The notes below the pieces were generated by a model that made no database searches, was not told the DNA's origin, and was given only the letters and a program-made list of their open reading frames with translations. Of a stretch of 64,000 nt of DNA, positions 8,198 through 15,849 are shown piece after piece (positions within the stretch are counted from its first letter, which is position 1; the number at the start of each line of letters is the position of its first letter). The stretch covers positions 62,001-126,000 of the forward strand of contig NZ_CANLBS010000016.1 in assembly GCF_947488945.1 (NCBI RefSeq). The letters are read 5' to 3'. Both the position numbers and the translations under genes were made by a program. Source of the DNA: an uncultured Streptomyces sp. (GTDB lineage: Bacteria > Actinomycetota > Actinomycetes > Streptomycetales > Streptomycetaceae).

Positions 8198-9118
8198 GTG
8201 CGGCGCCTGCTGCGGGCGCGGCAGCGGCACCGGCTTCGTCGCGAACACCCACCGGTTCCCGCCCAGTCCGTCGTCCGGCACGGGCAGCGGACCGCGTCCG
8301 TGGTGGCGGGTGAACTCGAACGCGGTGTGCACCGCCGTGGTCCAGCCCCGGCCCGTCAGATCGCCCACGGAGTCGGGGCGCGGCTCCCGGTCGAACAGGC
8401 CGAGCAGGTCGATGCCCATCTGCGTGGTCGCCGAGGTGTAGAGCGGGTGCTCCCCGGCGTCCAGCAGCGCCTGGTCCAGCTTGATCTCGAAGGCCATGGC
8501 GCTGCCCGCCGTGCTCAACCGGTCCACCTGGCCGACGAGACGGCTCTCGGCCGCACTCGGCAGGTAGAACAGCAGCCCCTCGGCCAGCCAGACGCTCGGC
8601 TGCGCCGCGTCGAAGCCGGCGTCGGCGAGGGCTCCGGCCCAGTCGTCGCGCAGGTCGACCGGGACGGGCACCCGCACAGCCGTCGGGACCGCCGACAGCG
8701 AGCCGAGCACCTCCTGCTTGAACCCCAGCACCCCCTCCCGGTCGATCTCGAAGACCACGCAGCCGGCGGGCCAGTCGAGCCGGAACGCCCGCGCGTCCAG
8801 TCCCGCGCCGAGAATCACCACCTGCCGGGGACCCGAACGCACCGCGCCGAGCAGGAAGTCGTCGAGCACCCTGGTGCGCAGTCCGAAGTAGCGTGCCATG
8901 CGCCCCCACAGCGGGTTCGCGTCCCCGTCCGGGACCTCCTCCGCCCGGACCGGCCAACCCGCCGACGCCGGCGCCGCGCGCACGAAGTGCTCCGCGTAGA
9001 CGTCACGGGCCAGGGCGTCGGGCCGGTGCGTCTCGATCGCCCGTGCCGCGGCGACCATCAGGGCGGTCCCCCCGACACCTCCCTCCACGCCGGTGTTCTC
9101 CGCTGCTGTGCTCACCAC
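8192..9118 (-). CDS. SAM-dependent methyltransferase, LCM/PPM2-like family
   Basis: 308 residues. The SAM-binding core is VVILGAGLDARAFRL, followed by VVFEIDREGVLGFKQEVL and the acidic/hydrophobic motif WLAEGLLFYL, typical of the leucine-carboxyl-methyltransferase-like O-methyltransferases that are abundant in actinobacteria. Two consecutive GTG codons (9118 and 9115) are possible starts. 9118 is preferred because GGAGG lies 6 bases upstream. It is convergent with, and slightly overlaps, the mfnB-like operon, so it is transcribed separately. A role in methylating a furan acid is possible but unsupported. Confidence 0.82.
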   Translation of the reverse strand: MVSTAAENTGVEGGVGGTALMVAAARAIETHRPDALARDVYAEHFVRAAPASAGWPVRAEEVPDGDANPLWGRMARYFGLRTRVLDDFLLGAVRSGPRQVVILGAGLDARAFRLDWPAGCVVFEIDREGVLGFKQEVLGSLSAVPTAVRVPVPVDLRDDWAGALADAGFDAAQPSVWLAEGLLFYLPSAAESRLVGQVDRLSTAGSAMAFEIKLDQALLDAGEHPLYTSATTQMGIDLLGLFDREPRPDSVGDLTGRGWTTAVHTAFEFTRHHGRGPLPVPDDGLGGNRWVFATKPVPLPRPQQAPHS

Positions 9119-9905
9119 GTACTGCCTCCCTGGAACGAGCCGGGCCCCCGGATCGACGCGCGACGGCCGACCGCGACGGCCGACGCGGGGGAGCCCGGAA
9201 TGACGGGTGCCGGCGTTCCCGGCCAGGACGAACCGGGGCGGACGCGGCCCGCCCACTGTCCGGCGTCTCTTGCGCGCCGCGCCCGGGAACGCCCGGAGGA
9301 TGCCCCGACCGGATGAATCGGGACGTTCGGCCCCCGCCGCCCGACGGTATGTGCCGTCCCGGAGCCGGGCGGCTGCCGGGGCGGGCACGGATGTCCCTGT
9401 CGGGGCGGGCGGGGCGTGCCGACCGTGCGGTCGTGGCCTTCCCTGACGAGGGGGGCGCCCCGGCCGGGCCGTGCGGTGCGCGGACCGGTGGGCGCCTCCG
9501 CGTACCCCGTCCGCGCACAAGCGGAATCGCTGGAGCGCGCTCAGGGGGCGGGAAGCCCGGCGGACCGCGGGCCTCGCCGCCTCTCCACCGGGCCCGGTCG
9601 GTGGGGAGGTGGTGAGGCGGACCCGGGACGTCGGAGCCCCTCTCCTGCGGACTCCCGTACTCCCGCCCGGTACGCGCGACGGTGGCCGCCTCTGACCAGC
9701 GCCGTCGCACTCATGGGCGGCTGATGGAGGGCTGCGGCGGATCATGTGTGGAGTCGCACCGTGCGACCCGGGTCCCCGCATACAGCGGTGTCCTCCGGGA
9801 AGGTGCCGCCTCGGTCTGCGCCGCCCGAGGTGGCACCGGCCCTGTCGAGACATGGACGATTCGGGCGCGATGTCGGCCCGGCCGCACCAGAAAGTGGAAT
9901 CAGCC
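9119..9905. other. Long intergenic region, no recognised gene
   Basis: Nearly 790 bases between the divergent methyltransferase and asparagine permease. Several open frames exist, but their translations are low-complexity Arg/Gly/Pro/Ala with no domain, signal peptide or good ribosome site. I see no tRNA-like cloverleaf or strong terminator. It is long for this compact genome and may hold an unrecognised small RNA or regulatory leader. Confidence 0.45.
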
Positions 9906-11375
9906 GTGAGTGAAAACGCCGTCGATACGGCACAGGCCGAGGCTCCAGGGCGACATGCGGGCGGGACCCCCGCGGACGCGGGTGACGCCGACTACAGCAA
10001 GGGCCTCAAGGCCCGCCATGTGAACATGATCGCGATCGGCGGGGCGATCGGAACGGGGCTCTTCCTGGGCGCCGGCGGGCGCCTGCGTGACGCCGGCCCG
10101 GCCCTCGCGGTCGCCTACCTCGTCTGCGGCGTCTTCGCCTTCTTCGTCGTACGGGCGCTCGGCGAGCTCGTGCTCCACCGTCCCTCTTCCGGCTCGTTCG
10201 TGTCGTACGCGCGCGAGTTCCTCGGGGAGAAGGGGGCGTACGTCGCGGGGTGGATGTACTTCCTCAACTGGTCCACCACCGGGATCGCCGACATCACCGC
10301 GATCGCGCTGTACACGCATTACTGGAGCATGTTCACCAGCATCCCGCAGTGGGTGCTGGCCCTGGTCGCCCTCGCGGTGGTGCTGGTCGTGAACCTCATC
10401 TCGGTGAAGGTGTTCGGCGAGATGGAGTTCTGGTTCTCGATCGTCAAGGTCGCCACCCTGGTCGGGTTCATGCTGATCGGCGTCTTCCTGCTGGTCACCC
10501 GGCACGACGTCGGCGGCCACACGCCGGGTCCGGGCATGATCACCGAGCACGGCGGTGTGCTTCCGCACGGCGTGATGCCCGTGGTGCTCGTCATGCAGGG
10601 CGTGATCTTCGCCTACGCGGCCCTGGAACTGGTCGGCGTCGCCGCCGGCGAGACCGCCGAGCCGGAGAAGGTCGTGCCGCGCGCGGTGAACTCCATCATG
10701 TGGCGGGTGGCGCTCTTCTACGTCGGCTCCGTCGTACTGCTGGCCCTGCTGCTGCCCGGTTCGCTCTACTCGGGGGACCAGAGCCCCTTCGTCACCGTCT
10801 TGTCCAAGGTCGGCGTCCCGGCCGCCGACGACGTGATGAACCTCGTGGTGCTGACCGCGGCGATGTCGTCGCTGAACTCCGGCCTGTACTCCACCGGGCG
10901 CATCCTGCGCTCCATGGCGATGGCGGGCTCCGCGCCCCGCTTCACCCGCGTGATGAGCCGCAGCCAGGTCCCGTACGGCGGCATCCTGCTGACCTGTGCC
11001 GTCTGCGTGCTGGGCGTCGGCCTGAACTACGTGGTGCCCGGCAAGGCCTTCGAGATCGTGCTGAACGTGGCCTCCCTCGGCGTGATCAGCACCTGGGTGA
11101 TCATCATGCTCTGCCACCTGGTCTTCGTCCGTCGCAGCCGCGCGGGTCTGGCCCCGCGCCCGGAGTTCCGCCTGCCGTGGAGCCCGGTCACCGAGATCGT
11201 CACGATCGCGTTCCTGCTGGGCGTGCTCGTCATGATGGGCAACGACCCCGACATCGGGCGCAAGACCCTGCTGCTGGTGCCGGTGATCGCGGTCATGCTG
11301 GTGGCCGGCTGGTTCGCCGTCCGCCGCAGGGTGGCGGAGAACGCGGAGCGGGAGCTGGCGGGGCTCACGAAGTAG
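9906..11375 (+). CDS. ansP: L-asparagine permease (AnsP-type amino acid/proton symporter)
   Basis: 489 residues with about 12 membrane helices, amino-acid/polyamine/cation superfamily. It matches E. coli AnsP over almost its whole length as I recall it: MIAIGGAIGTGLFLGAGGRL, ALGELVLHRPSSGSFVSYAR, AYAALELVGVAAGETAEP, and SSLNSGLYSTGRILRSMA. It should import asparagine across the cytoplasmic membrane using the proton gradient. The GTG at 9906 was chosen because GTGGA lies upstream and the poorly conserved tail is shorter. An in-frame ATG at 9870 is the alternative. It is monocistronic and its neighbours are unrelated to asparagine use. Confidence 0.88.
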   Translation: MSENAVDTAQAEAPGRHAGGTPADAGDADYSKGLKARHVNMIAIGGAIGTGLFLGAGGRLRDAGPALAVAYLVCGVFAFFVVRALGELVLHRPSSGSFVSYAREFLGEKGAYVAGWMYFLNWSTTGIADITAIALYTHYWSMFTSIPQWVLALVALAVVLVVNLISVKVFGEMEFWFSIVKVATLVGFMLIGVFLLVTRHDVGGHTPGPGMITEHGGVLPHGVMPVVLVMQGVIFAYAALELVGVAAGETAEPEKVVPRAVNSIMWRVALFYVGSVVLLALLLPGSLYSGDQSPFVTVLSKVGVPAADDVMNLVVLTAAMSSLNSGLYSTGRILRSMAMAGSAPRFTRVMSRSQVPYGGILLTCAVCVLGVGLNYVVPGKAFEIVLNVASLGVISTWVIIMLCHLVFVRRSRAGLAPRPEFRLPWSPVTEIVTIAFLLGVLVMMGNDPDIGRKTLLLVPVIAVMLVAGWFAVRRRVAENAERELAGLTK

Positions 11376-11674
11376 CGGCAGGGGCCCGATGCGCGCCCAC
11401 CCGGCCCGCACTGCCGCTGCTCTACCGAGGTCCCCGGCCGGACACGATCGGTGACCACCCGACGACCGGTCCGTGACCGTGTCGCGACGGCCGGGAGGAA
11501 CCGCGCGGAAGTCGTGGAAGTCGCGTGCGTGAACACCGGTTCGAGGGGCACAAGGATGGAGCGCGACAGGGACCGGGGGCCGGACGGCCGGCGGAAACCG
11601 TTCGCGCGACAAGAGAGGCCGTCGCGCAGCACCCGCTGGCACGCGCCCTGAAGACTTCGGAGATCGGACCCGTA
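11376..11674. other. Intergenic region, nothing recognised
   Basis: About 300 bases between the permease and the small membrane protein. Presumably it holds the permease terminator and the promoter of the next gene. No clear hairpin or promoter was picked out by eye. Confidence 0.4.
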
Positions 11675-11830
11675 ATGATTCTGCTCGGCGCCATTCTGCT
11701 CATCATCGGCCTGCTCGTCGGCGTCTCGCTGCTGACGACCATCGGCGGCGTACTCGTCGTGGTCGGCGCCGTCCTGTGGATCCTCGGTGCCAGCGGCCGC
11801 AAGGTCGGTGGCCGTAAGCACTGGTTCTAG
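11675..11830 (+). CDS. DUF6131-like small membrane protein
   Basis: 51 residues with two hydrophobic helices (MILLGAILLIIGLLVGVSLL and IGGVLVVVGAVLWILGA) joined by a short turn and ending in a basic, polar tail (SGRKVGGRKHWF). This resembles the tiny DUF6131 family of actinobacterial membrane proteins, whose function is unknown. ATG start at 11675, with GGAG about a dozen bases upstream. A very strong terminator follows 52 bases after the stop. Confidence 0.75.
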   Translation: MILLGAILLIIGLLVGVSLLTTIGGVLVVVGAVLWILGASGRKVGGRKHWF

Positions 11831-11882
11831 CAGTACCGCTCCACCGGGCGCCCCGCGGACGGCGGGGCACCCGCAGGCGGGT

Positions 11883-11919
11883 CGAGGGACCCGCACCGGA
11901 CTCCGGTGCGGGTCCCTCG
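11883..11919 (+). terminator. Perfect 17-bp hairpin terminator
   Basis: Arms 11883-11899 and 11903-11919 (CGAGGGACCCGCACCGG and its complement) with a 3-base loop. It lies between the small membrane protein gene and the convergent TetR gene and could end both transcripts. Confidence 0.8.
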
Positions 11920-12052
11920 GCGCGTCCGGGGGCGTTCGGGCGTGTGCGTCGGACGGCGCGCGGCGCTCCGTCCGCGCCCCGCCCCGTGCCGCCGCCGGGG
12001 GGAGCGCACGAGACCGGCGACCCGATCCGCCCGCTTTCCGCCGCGCGTCGTC

Positions 12053-12736
12053 TTACGTCTGACCGGCAGGCGCGGGTCCGAGCATCGGGACGAGGCACTG
12101 CCGGGCCACCTCGCGCAGGCGCGCGTCGTCGTCGAGATCGATGACGCGGCTGGGAATGGTGAGGAAGGACGCGGAGATCCGGACCATCATCTCCGCCGCG
12201 ACGCCCACGTCCACCCGGGCCGCGACGTGCCCGGCCTCCTGTTCCCGGCGCAGCCGCTCCGCCACGAACTGCTGCACCATGTGCAGGGTGCGACCTCCGT
12301 CGCCGGTCATGGACGGCACGACGACGTCCGGTTCGACAGCCATGAGACCTCCGATGAGGCGACTGCCCCGGACGGTGCGCAGCGAGCTGACGAACCCGAG
12401 GACCACCCGGTCGGCTACGGTCTCGGCGGCCAGGATCTCGACGACGAACTGGTCGAAGTAGCGCCGGAACTCACGTCGCACGACGTGCTCGACCAGCGCC
12501 TCCTTCGTCGGGAACCGGCGGTAGACCGTGATCCGGGACACCCCCGCGAGCCGGGCCACGTCGGTCATCGTGGTGCGTCGGACGCCGAGCAGACAGAACT
12601 GCTCGTACGCCGCGTCGAGCAGGCGCACGGACACCTTGTCGTCCGAACCGGCCCCCTCGACGGCGTCGCTGAAGGCCAGTTCGAGCACGGACGGGGGGTC
12701 CGAAGGCCCCGCGAGGTCCGGCGGAGCAGGTGCCAC
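12053..12736 (-). CDS. TetR-family regulator, likely of the rubber-degradation genes
   Basis: 227 residues. The N-terminal helix-turn-helix (TTMTDVARLAGVSRITVYRRFPTKEALVEHVV) is canonical TetR, and the C-terminal ligand domain is helical. The GTG at 12736 is preferred over upstream in-frame codons because GGGAGG lies 6 bases before it. The gene is divergent from the first lcp gene, leaving a 141-base shared control region with a CAATG-N5-CATTG inverted repeat. TetR-type LcpR regulators are known beside lcp in Gordonia and Rhodococcus, so repression of lcp until a rubber-derived signal appears is the natural inference. Binding to this site has not been shown. Confidence 0.82.
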   Translation of the reverse strand: MAPAPPDLAGPSDPPSVLELAFSDAVEGAGSDDKVSVRLLDAAYEQFCLLGVRRTTMTDVARLAGVSRITVYRRFPTKEALVEHVVRREFRRYFDQFVVEILAAETVADRVVLGFVSSLRTVRGSRLIGGLMAVEPDVVVPSMTGDGGRTLHMVQQFVAERLRREQEAGHVAARVDVGVAAEMMVRISASFLTIPSRVIDLDDDARLREVARQCLVPMLGPAPAGQT

Positions 12737-12810
12737 GAGCGCCTCCCGATTTTTGAAATCTCTCTGGCGTTTCCCGCCCGCCTGTGCTCCTCTGATGACA
12801 CACAGAATCC

Positions 12811-12825
12811 CAATGTGTTTCATTG
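12811..12825. promoter_or_regulatory. Candidate TetR operator between tetR and lcp
   Basis: Inverted repeat CAATG-TGTTT-CATTG in the TetR/lcp divergent region, in a stretch that is locally AT-rich. A perfect 10-base palindrome GCAGCGCTGC follows at 12834-12843. Either could be the operator. Confidence 0.4.
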
Positions 12826-12877
12826 TATCAAGCGCAGCGCTGCAAGCCGAAGGACTCACGGAGGAGTTCAGAGAGCC

Positions 12878-14110
12878 ATGGACGGACTCAGTAGGCGCAA
12901 GATGTTAGCCGCGGGCGGGGCCCTGGGCGCCTTGGGCGCCATGGGTGCCGGTCCGCCGGCCGGTGCCCGGGAGGCATGGACCTGGGCCCCCAGCGGGTCG
13001 GTCGCGGGCAGCGGCGAGGGCCTGGATCCGGAATGGGTCTGGGACGACGAGGCCGACACCCTGCTGGCGTCGGTGATCGAACGCGGTGACGTGGCGAAGG
13101 TCAACGACGCGCTGCGGACCTGGACCCGGAACGACCAGGCGCTGCCGGCCGGACTGCCCCAGGACGTGAGGGCGTTCATGGAGAAGGCACGGCAACTGCC
13201 GTCCTGGGCGGACCGCACCGCGCTGGAGACCGCGGCGGCGTTCAACAAGTCCCGCGGGTTCTACCTCAACCTCCTCAACGGGGTCGGCGGCGGCATGCTC
13301 AGCACCGCGATCCCCAGGGAGGCGCGCTCGGTCTACTACTCCAAGGGCGGCGCCGACATGGAGGACCGTGTCGCCAAGACGAGCATGCTCGGGTTCGCCA
13401 TCGGAGACCTGAACGCCTTCCGCCCCGACGGGGACGTGATCGTCCACGCGGTCAAGACCCGCATGGTGCACGCGGCGGTGCGCCACCTGCTGCCGCAGTC
13501 CCCGGACTGGTCCCGGACCGGTGAGGGGCAAGCCATCCCGATCAGCCAGGCGGACATCATGGTCACCTGGCACAGCCTCGCCACCTACACCATGCGCAAG
13601 CTGGTGGAATGGAAGGTGCCGATCAGCTCCGCCGACGCGGCGGCGTACCTGCACGTGTGGCAGGTGACCGCCCACATGCTCGGCGTGCGCGACGAGTACA
13701 TCCCGGTCTCGTGGGACGCCGCACACGCCCAGGCCGCGCAGGTGCTGGACCCGGTCCTGCGGTCCACACGGGAGGGCATCGAACTGACGGACATCCTGCT
13801 GGGCCAGCTCGCCGAGCAGACGAGTCCCGGCGGCATCGACCGCCCGCTCGTCGACGCGCTCGCCCGCTTCCTCGTCGGCGACCGGGTCGCGGACATGGAC
13901 GGCATCCCCGAGCAGCCCTTCTGGGAGAAGACCATCGCGGCTCTCTGGCCGAAGCTGGTCGCCTTCCGCGAGAAGCTGATCCCCCTGCCGCTGGTGCCGG
14001 CACTCGCCTGGACGATCGACGAGGCCGTTCGCAGGTACATCCTCTTCTTCCTCACCAAGGGGCAGGGCACCCGGATCGAGATCCCGGACACCAACCGGCC
14101 CGCTTCCTGA
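12878..14110 (+). CDS. lcp: Latex clearing protein (rubber oxygenase), copy 1
   Basis: 410 residues. Lcp is a secreted b-type heme dioxygenase that cleaves cis-1,4-polyisoprene into oligo-isoprenoids with keto and aldehyde ends. The Tat signal (SRRKMLAAGGALGALGAMG) fits its known export. The active-site residues of Streptomyces K30 Lcp are all present, at the same numbers I recall: Glu148, Arg164, Lys167, Thr168 (in ADMEDRVAKTSM) and heme ligand His198 (KTRMVHAAVRHLLPQSP). GGAGG lies 12 bases before the ATG. It is followed by a second lcp and the oxiAB genes, and is divergent from TetR. It is 3 residues longer than copy 2 and differs throughout, so the duplication is not recent. Confidence 0.93.
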   Translation: MDGLSRRKMLAAGGALGALGAMGAGPPAGAREAWTWAPSGSVAGSGEGLDPEWVWDDEADTLLASVIERGDVAKVNDALRTWTRNDQALPAGLPQDVRAFMEKARQLPSWADRTALETAAAFNKSRGFYLNLLNGVGGGMLSTAIPREARSVYYSKGGADMEDRVAKTSMLGFAIGDLNAFRPDGDVIVHAVKTRMVHAAVRHLLPQSPDWSRTGEGQAIPISQADIMVTWHSLATYTMRKLVEWKVPISSADAAAYLHVWQVTAHMLGVRDEYIPVSWDAAHAQAAQVLDPVLRSTREGIELTDILLGQLAEQTSPGGIDRPLVDALARFLVGDRVADMDGIPEQPFWEKTIAALWPKLVAFREKLIPLPLVPALAWTIDEAVRRYILFFLTKGQGTRIEIPDTNRPAS

Positions 14111-14418
14111 CGCACCGCGCCCATGAGGTGCGGGTCCGTCATCCGGCGACCGGCGTGTGCGCACACCTCGCCCCGGCGGCTGCCGAACCGCGGCGGCGTC
14201 CCGGCCCCCGGTCCGGCCGGTCGCTCCCCGGCTGTTCCCCGGCCGGTCCCGACGGTGCGGACGCGGATCCGAACCCCGCACCCCGCAATCGCAACCCGCA
14301 ACCCGTACGGCCCGTGTCCGTACGGCGTTTCCCGTGCGGCTGTTCCCCGCACGGCTCGATTCCCGCGGCGTCCCCTCCCGTGACGCCCGCCGACCATCAC
14401 ATGAAGGAGTACGGAACC
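14111..14418. other. Spacer between the two lcp genes
   Basis: 308 bases with no gene. It contains two copies of the palindrome CCGTACGG (14303-14310 and 14318-14325), which can pair as a hairpin with a 7-base loop, and short CGCAAYC repeats just before them. This may be a terminator or attenuator for copy 1, so copy 2 could have its own promoter here. The ribosome site AAGGAG for copy 2 lies at the 3' end. Confidence 0.5.
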
Positions 14419-15642
14419 ATGGACGGATTCAGCAGGCGCAAGATGCTGGCAACGGGCGGAGCCCTCGGGGCGGTGGGGGCGCTGGCGGCGGCGACCCCGG
14501 CCTCCGCCCGGTCCCTGTGGACCTGGTCGCCCACCGGCTCGGTGGCGGGCGCGGGGGCGGGCGTCAACCCCGAGTGGGTCTGGGACGAGGAGGCCGACCC
14601 CGTGCTGGCCGCCCTCATCGACCGGGGCGACGTGGCGCGCGTCAACACGCTGCTGCAACGCTGGACCCGCAACGACCAGCCGCTGCCCGACGGGCTCCCG
14701 GCGGACCTCAAGGACTTCATGGAGCACGCCCGGCAGATGCCGTCCTGGGCGGACAAGGCCAAGCTCGACCGCGCCGCGAAGTTCAGCACGACCAAGGGCA
14801 TCTACGTCGGAGCGCTGTACGGACTCGGCAGTGGCCTGATGAGCACCGCCATCCCCAGGGAGGCGCGGGCCGTCTACTACTCCAAGGGCGGTGCCGACAT
14901 GAAGGACCGCATCGCCAAGACCGCGCGGCTCGGCTACGACATCGGGGACCTCGACGCGTACCTGCCGCAGGGCTCGATGATCGTGACCGCGGTGAAGACC
15001 CGTCTGGTGCACGCGGCGGTGCGTCATCTGCTGCCGCAGTCACCGGGCTGGTCCCAGACGAACGGGGGCCAGACGATCCCCATCAGCCAGGCGGACATCA
15101 TGGTCACCTGGCACAGTCTGGCCACGTTTGTCATGCGCAGGATGAAAGAATGGGGTGTCCGCGTCAACACCGCCGACTCGGACGCCTATCTGCACGTGTG
15201 GCAGGTCAGCGCCCACATGCTCGGCGTCCACGACGAGTACATCCCCGCCTCCTGGGACGCGGCCTACGCGCAGTCCAAGCAGGTCCTCGACCCGATCCTC
15301 GCCCACTCGTCCGAGGGCGAGGAGCTGACCAACGTCCTGCTCGGCATCGTGGCCGAACTCGACGCCGGCCTGACTCGGCCGCTGATCAGCGCCTTCACCC
15401 GGTACACGCTGGGCGGCGAGATCGGGGACATGATCGGGCTGTCCAGGCAGCCGATCCTGGAGAAGCTCATCGCGACGGCCTGGCCCCTGCTGGTGGCCTT
15501 CCGCGAAGGCCTGATCCCGCTGCCCGCCGTCCCGGCGGTGCTCTGGACGCTGGAGGAAGCACTCCGTAGGTTCGTCCTGCTCTTCCTCAACGAGGGCCGA
15601 CCCATCGCCATCAACATTCCGGACGCCAACCGCCCTTCCTGA
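14419..15642 (+). CDS. lcp: Latex clearing protein (rubber oxygenase), copy 2
   Basis: 407 residues, the same length as Lcp of Streptomyces sp. K30. Twin-arginine signal (SRRKMLATGGALGAVGALAAA ending PASA). Glu148, Arg164, Lys167, Thr168 (ADMKDRIAKTARLGYDIGD) and His198 (KTRLVHAAVRHLLPQSP) are conserved, so the heme oxygenase should be active on polyisoprene. The ATG at 14419 has AAGGAG 9 bases upstream. Of the two copies, this one is next to oxiAB, as in K30, and is the likely ortholog of the characterised enzyme. Copy 1 may differ in substrate chain preference or expression. Confidence 0.95.
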   Translation: MDGFSRRKMLATGGALGAVGALAAATPASARSLWTWSPTGSVAGAGAGVNPEWVWDEEADPVLAALIDRGDVARVNTLLQRWTRNDQPLPDGLPADLKDFMEHARQMPSWADKAKLDRAAKFSTTKGIYVGALYGLGSGLMSTAIPREARAVYYSKGGADMKDRIAKTARLGYDIGDLDAYLPQGSMIVTAVKTRLVHAAVRHLLPQSPGWSQTNGGQTIPISQADIMVTWHSLATFVMRRMKEWGVRVNTADSDAYLHVWQVSAHMLGVHDEYIPASWDAAYAQSKQVLDPILAHSSEGEELTNVLLGIVAELDAGLTRPLISAFTRYTLGGEIGDMIGLSRQPILEKLIATAWPLLVAFREGLIPLPAVPAVLWTLEEALRRFVLLFLNEGRPIAINIPDANRPS

Positions 15643-15849
15643 ACAGCCGGACCCGCCCCGTGCGGAGTCCGTCCGAGGCGGCCGGGGGCGCCACCACCGG
15701 CCCCGGCCGCCGCCCTCCACTTTTCCCGGAGCCGAACCGCGCCATGAACACCACACGAGCGACCCCGCCCACGCGGGACACCAGGACGAGTCCTCCGGCG
15801 GACTCGGGACACACGACGCCGACCGGGCGCGGGGGAGAGGAGCCCGTCG

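Noticed and set aside
14299..14325. CCGTACGG repeats between the lcp genes as a CRISPR-like or regulator array
   Set aside because: There are only two copies, each self-palindromic, with a 7-base gap. A hairpin is the simpler reading.
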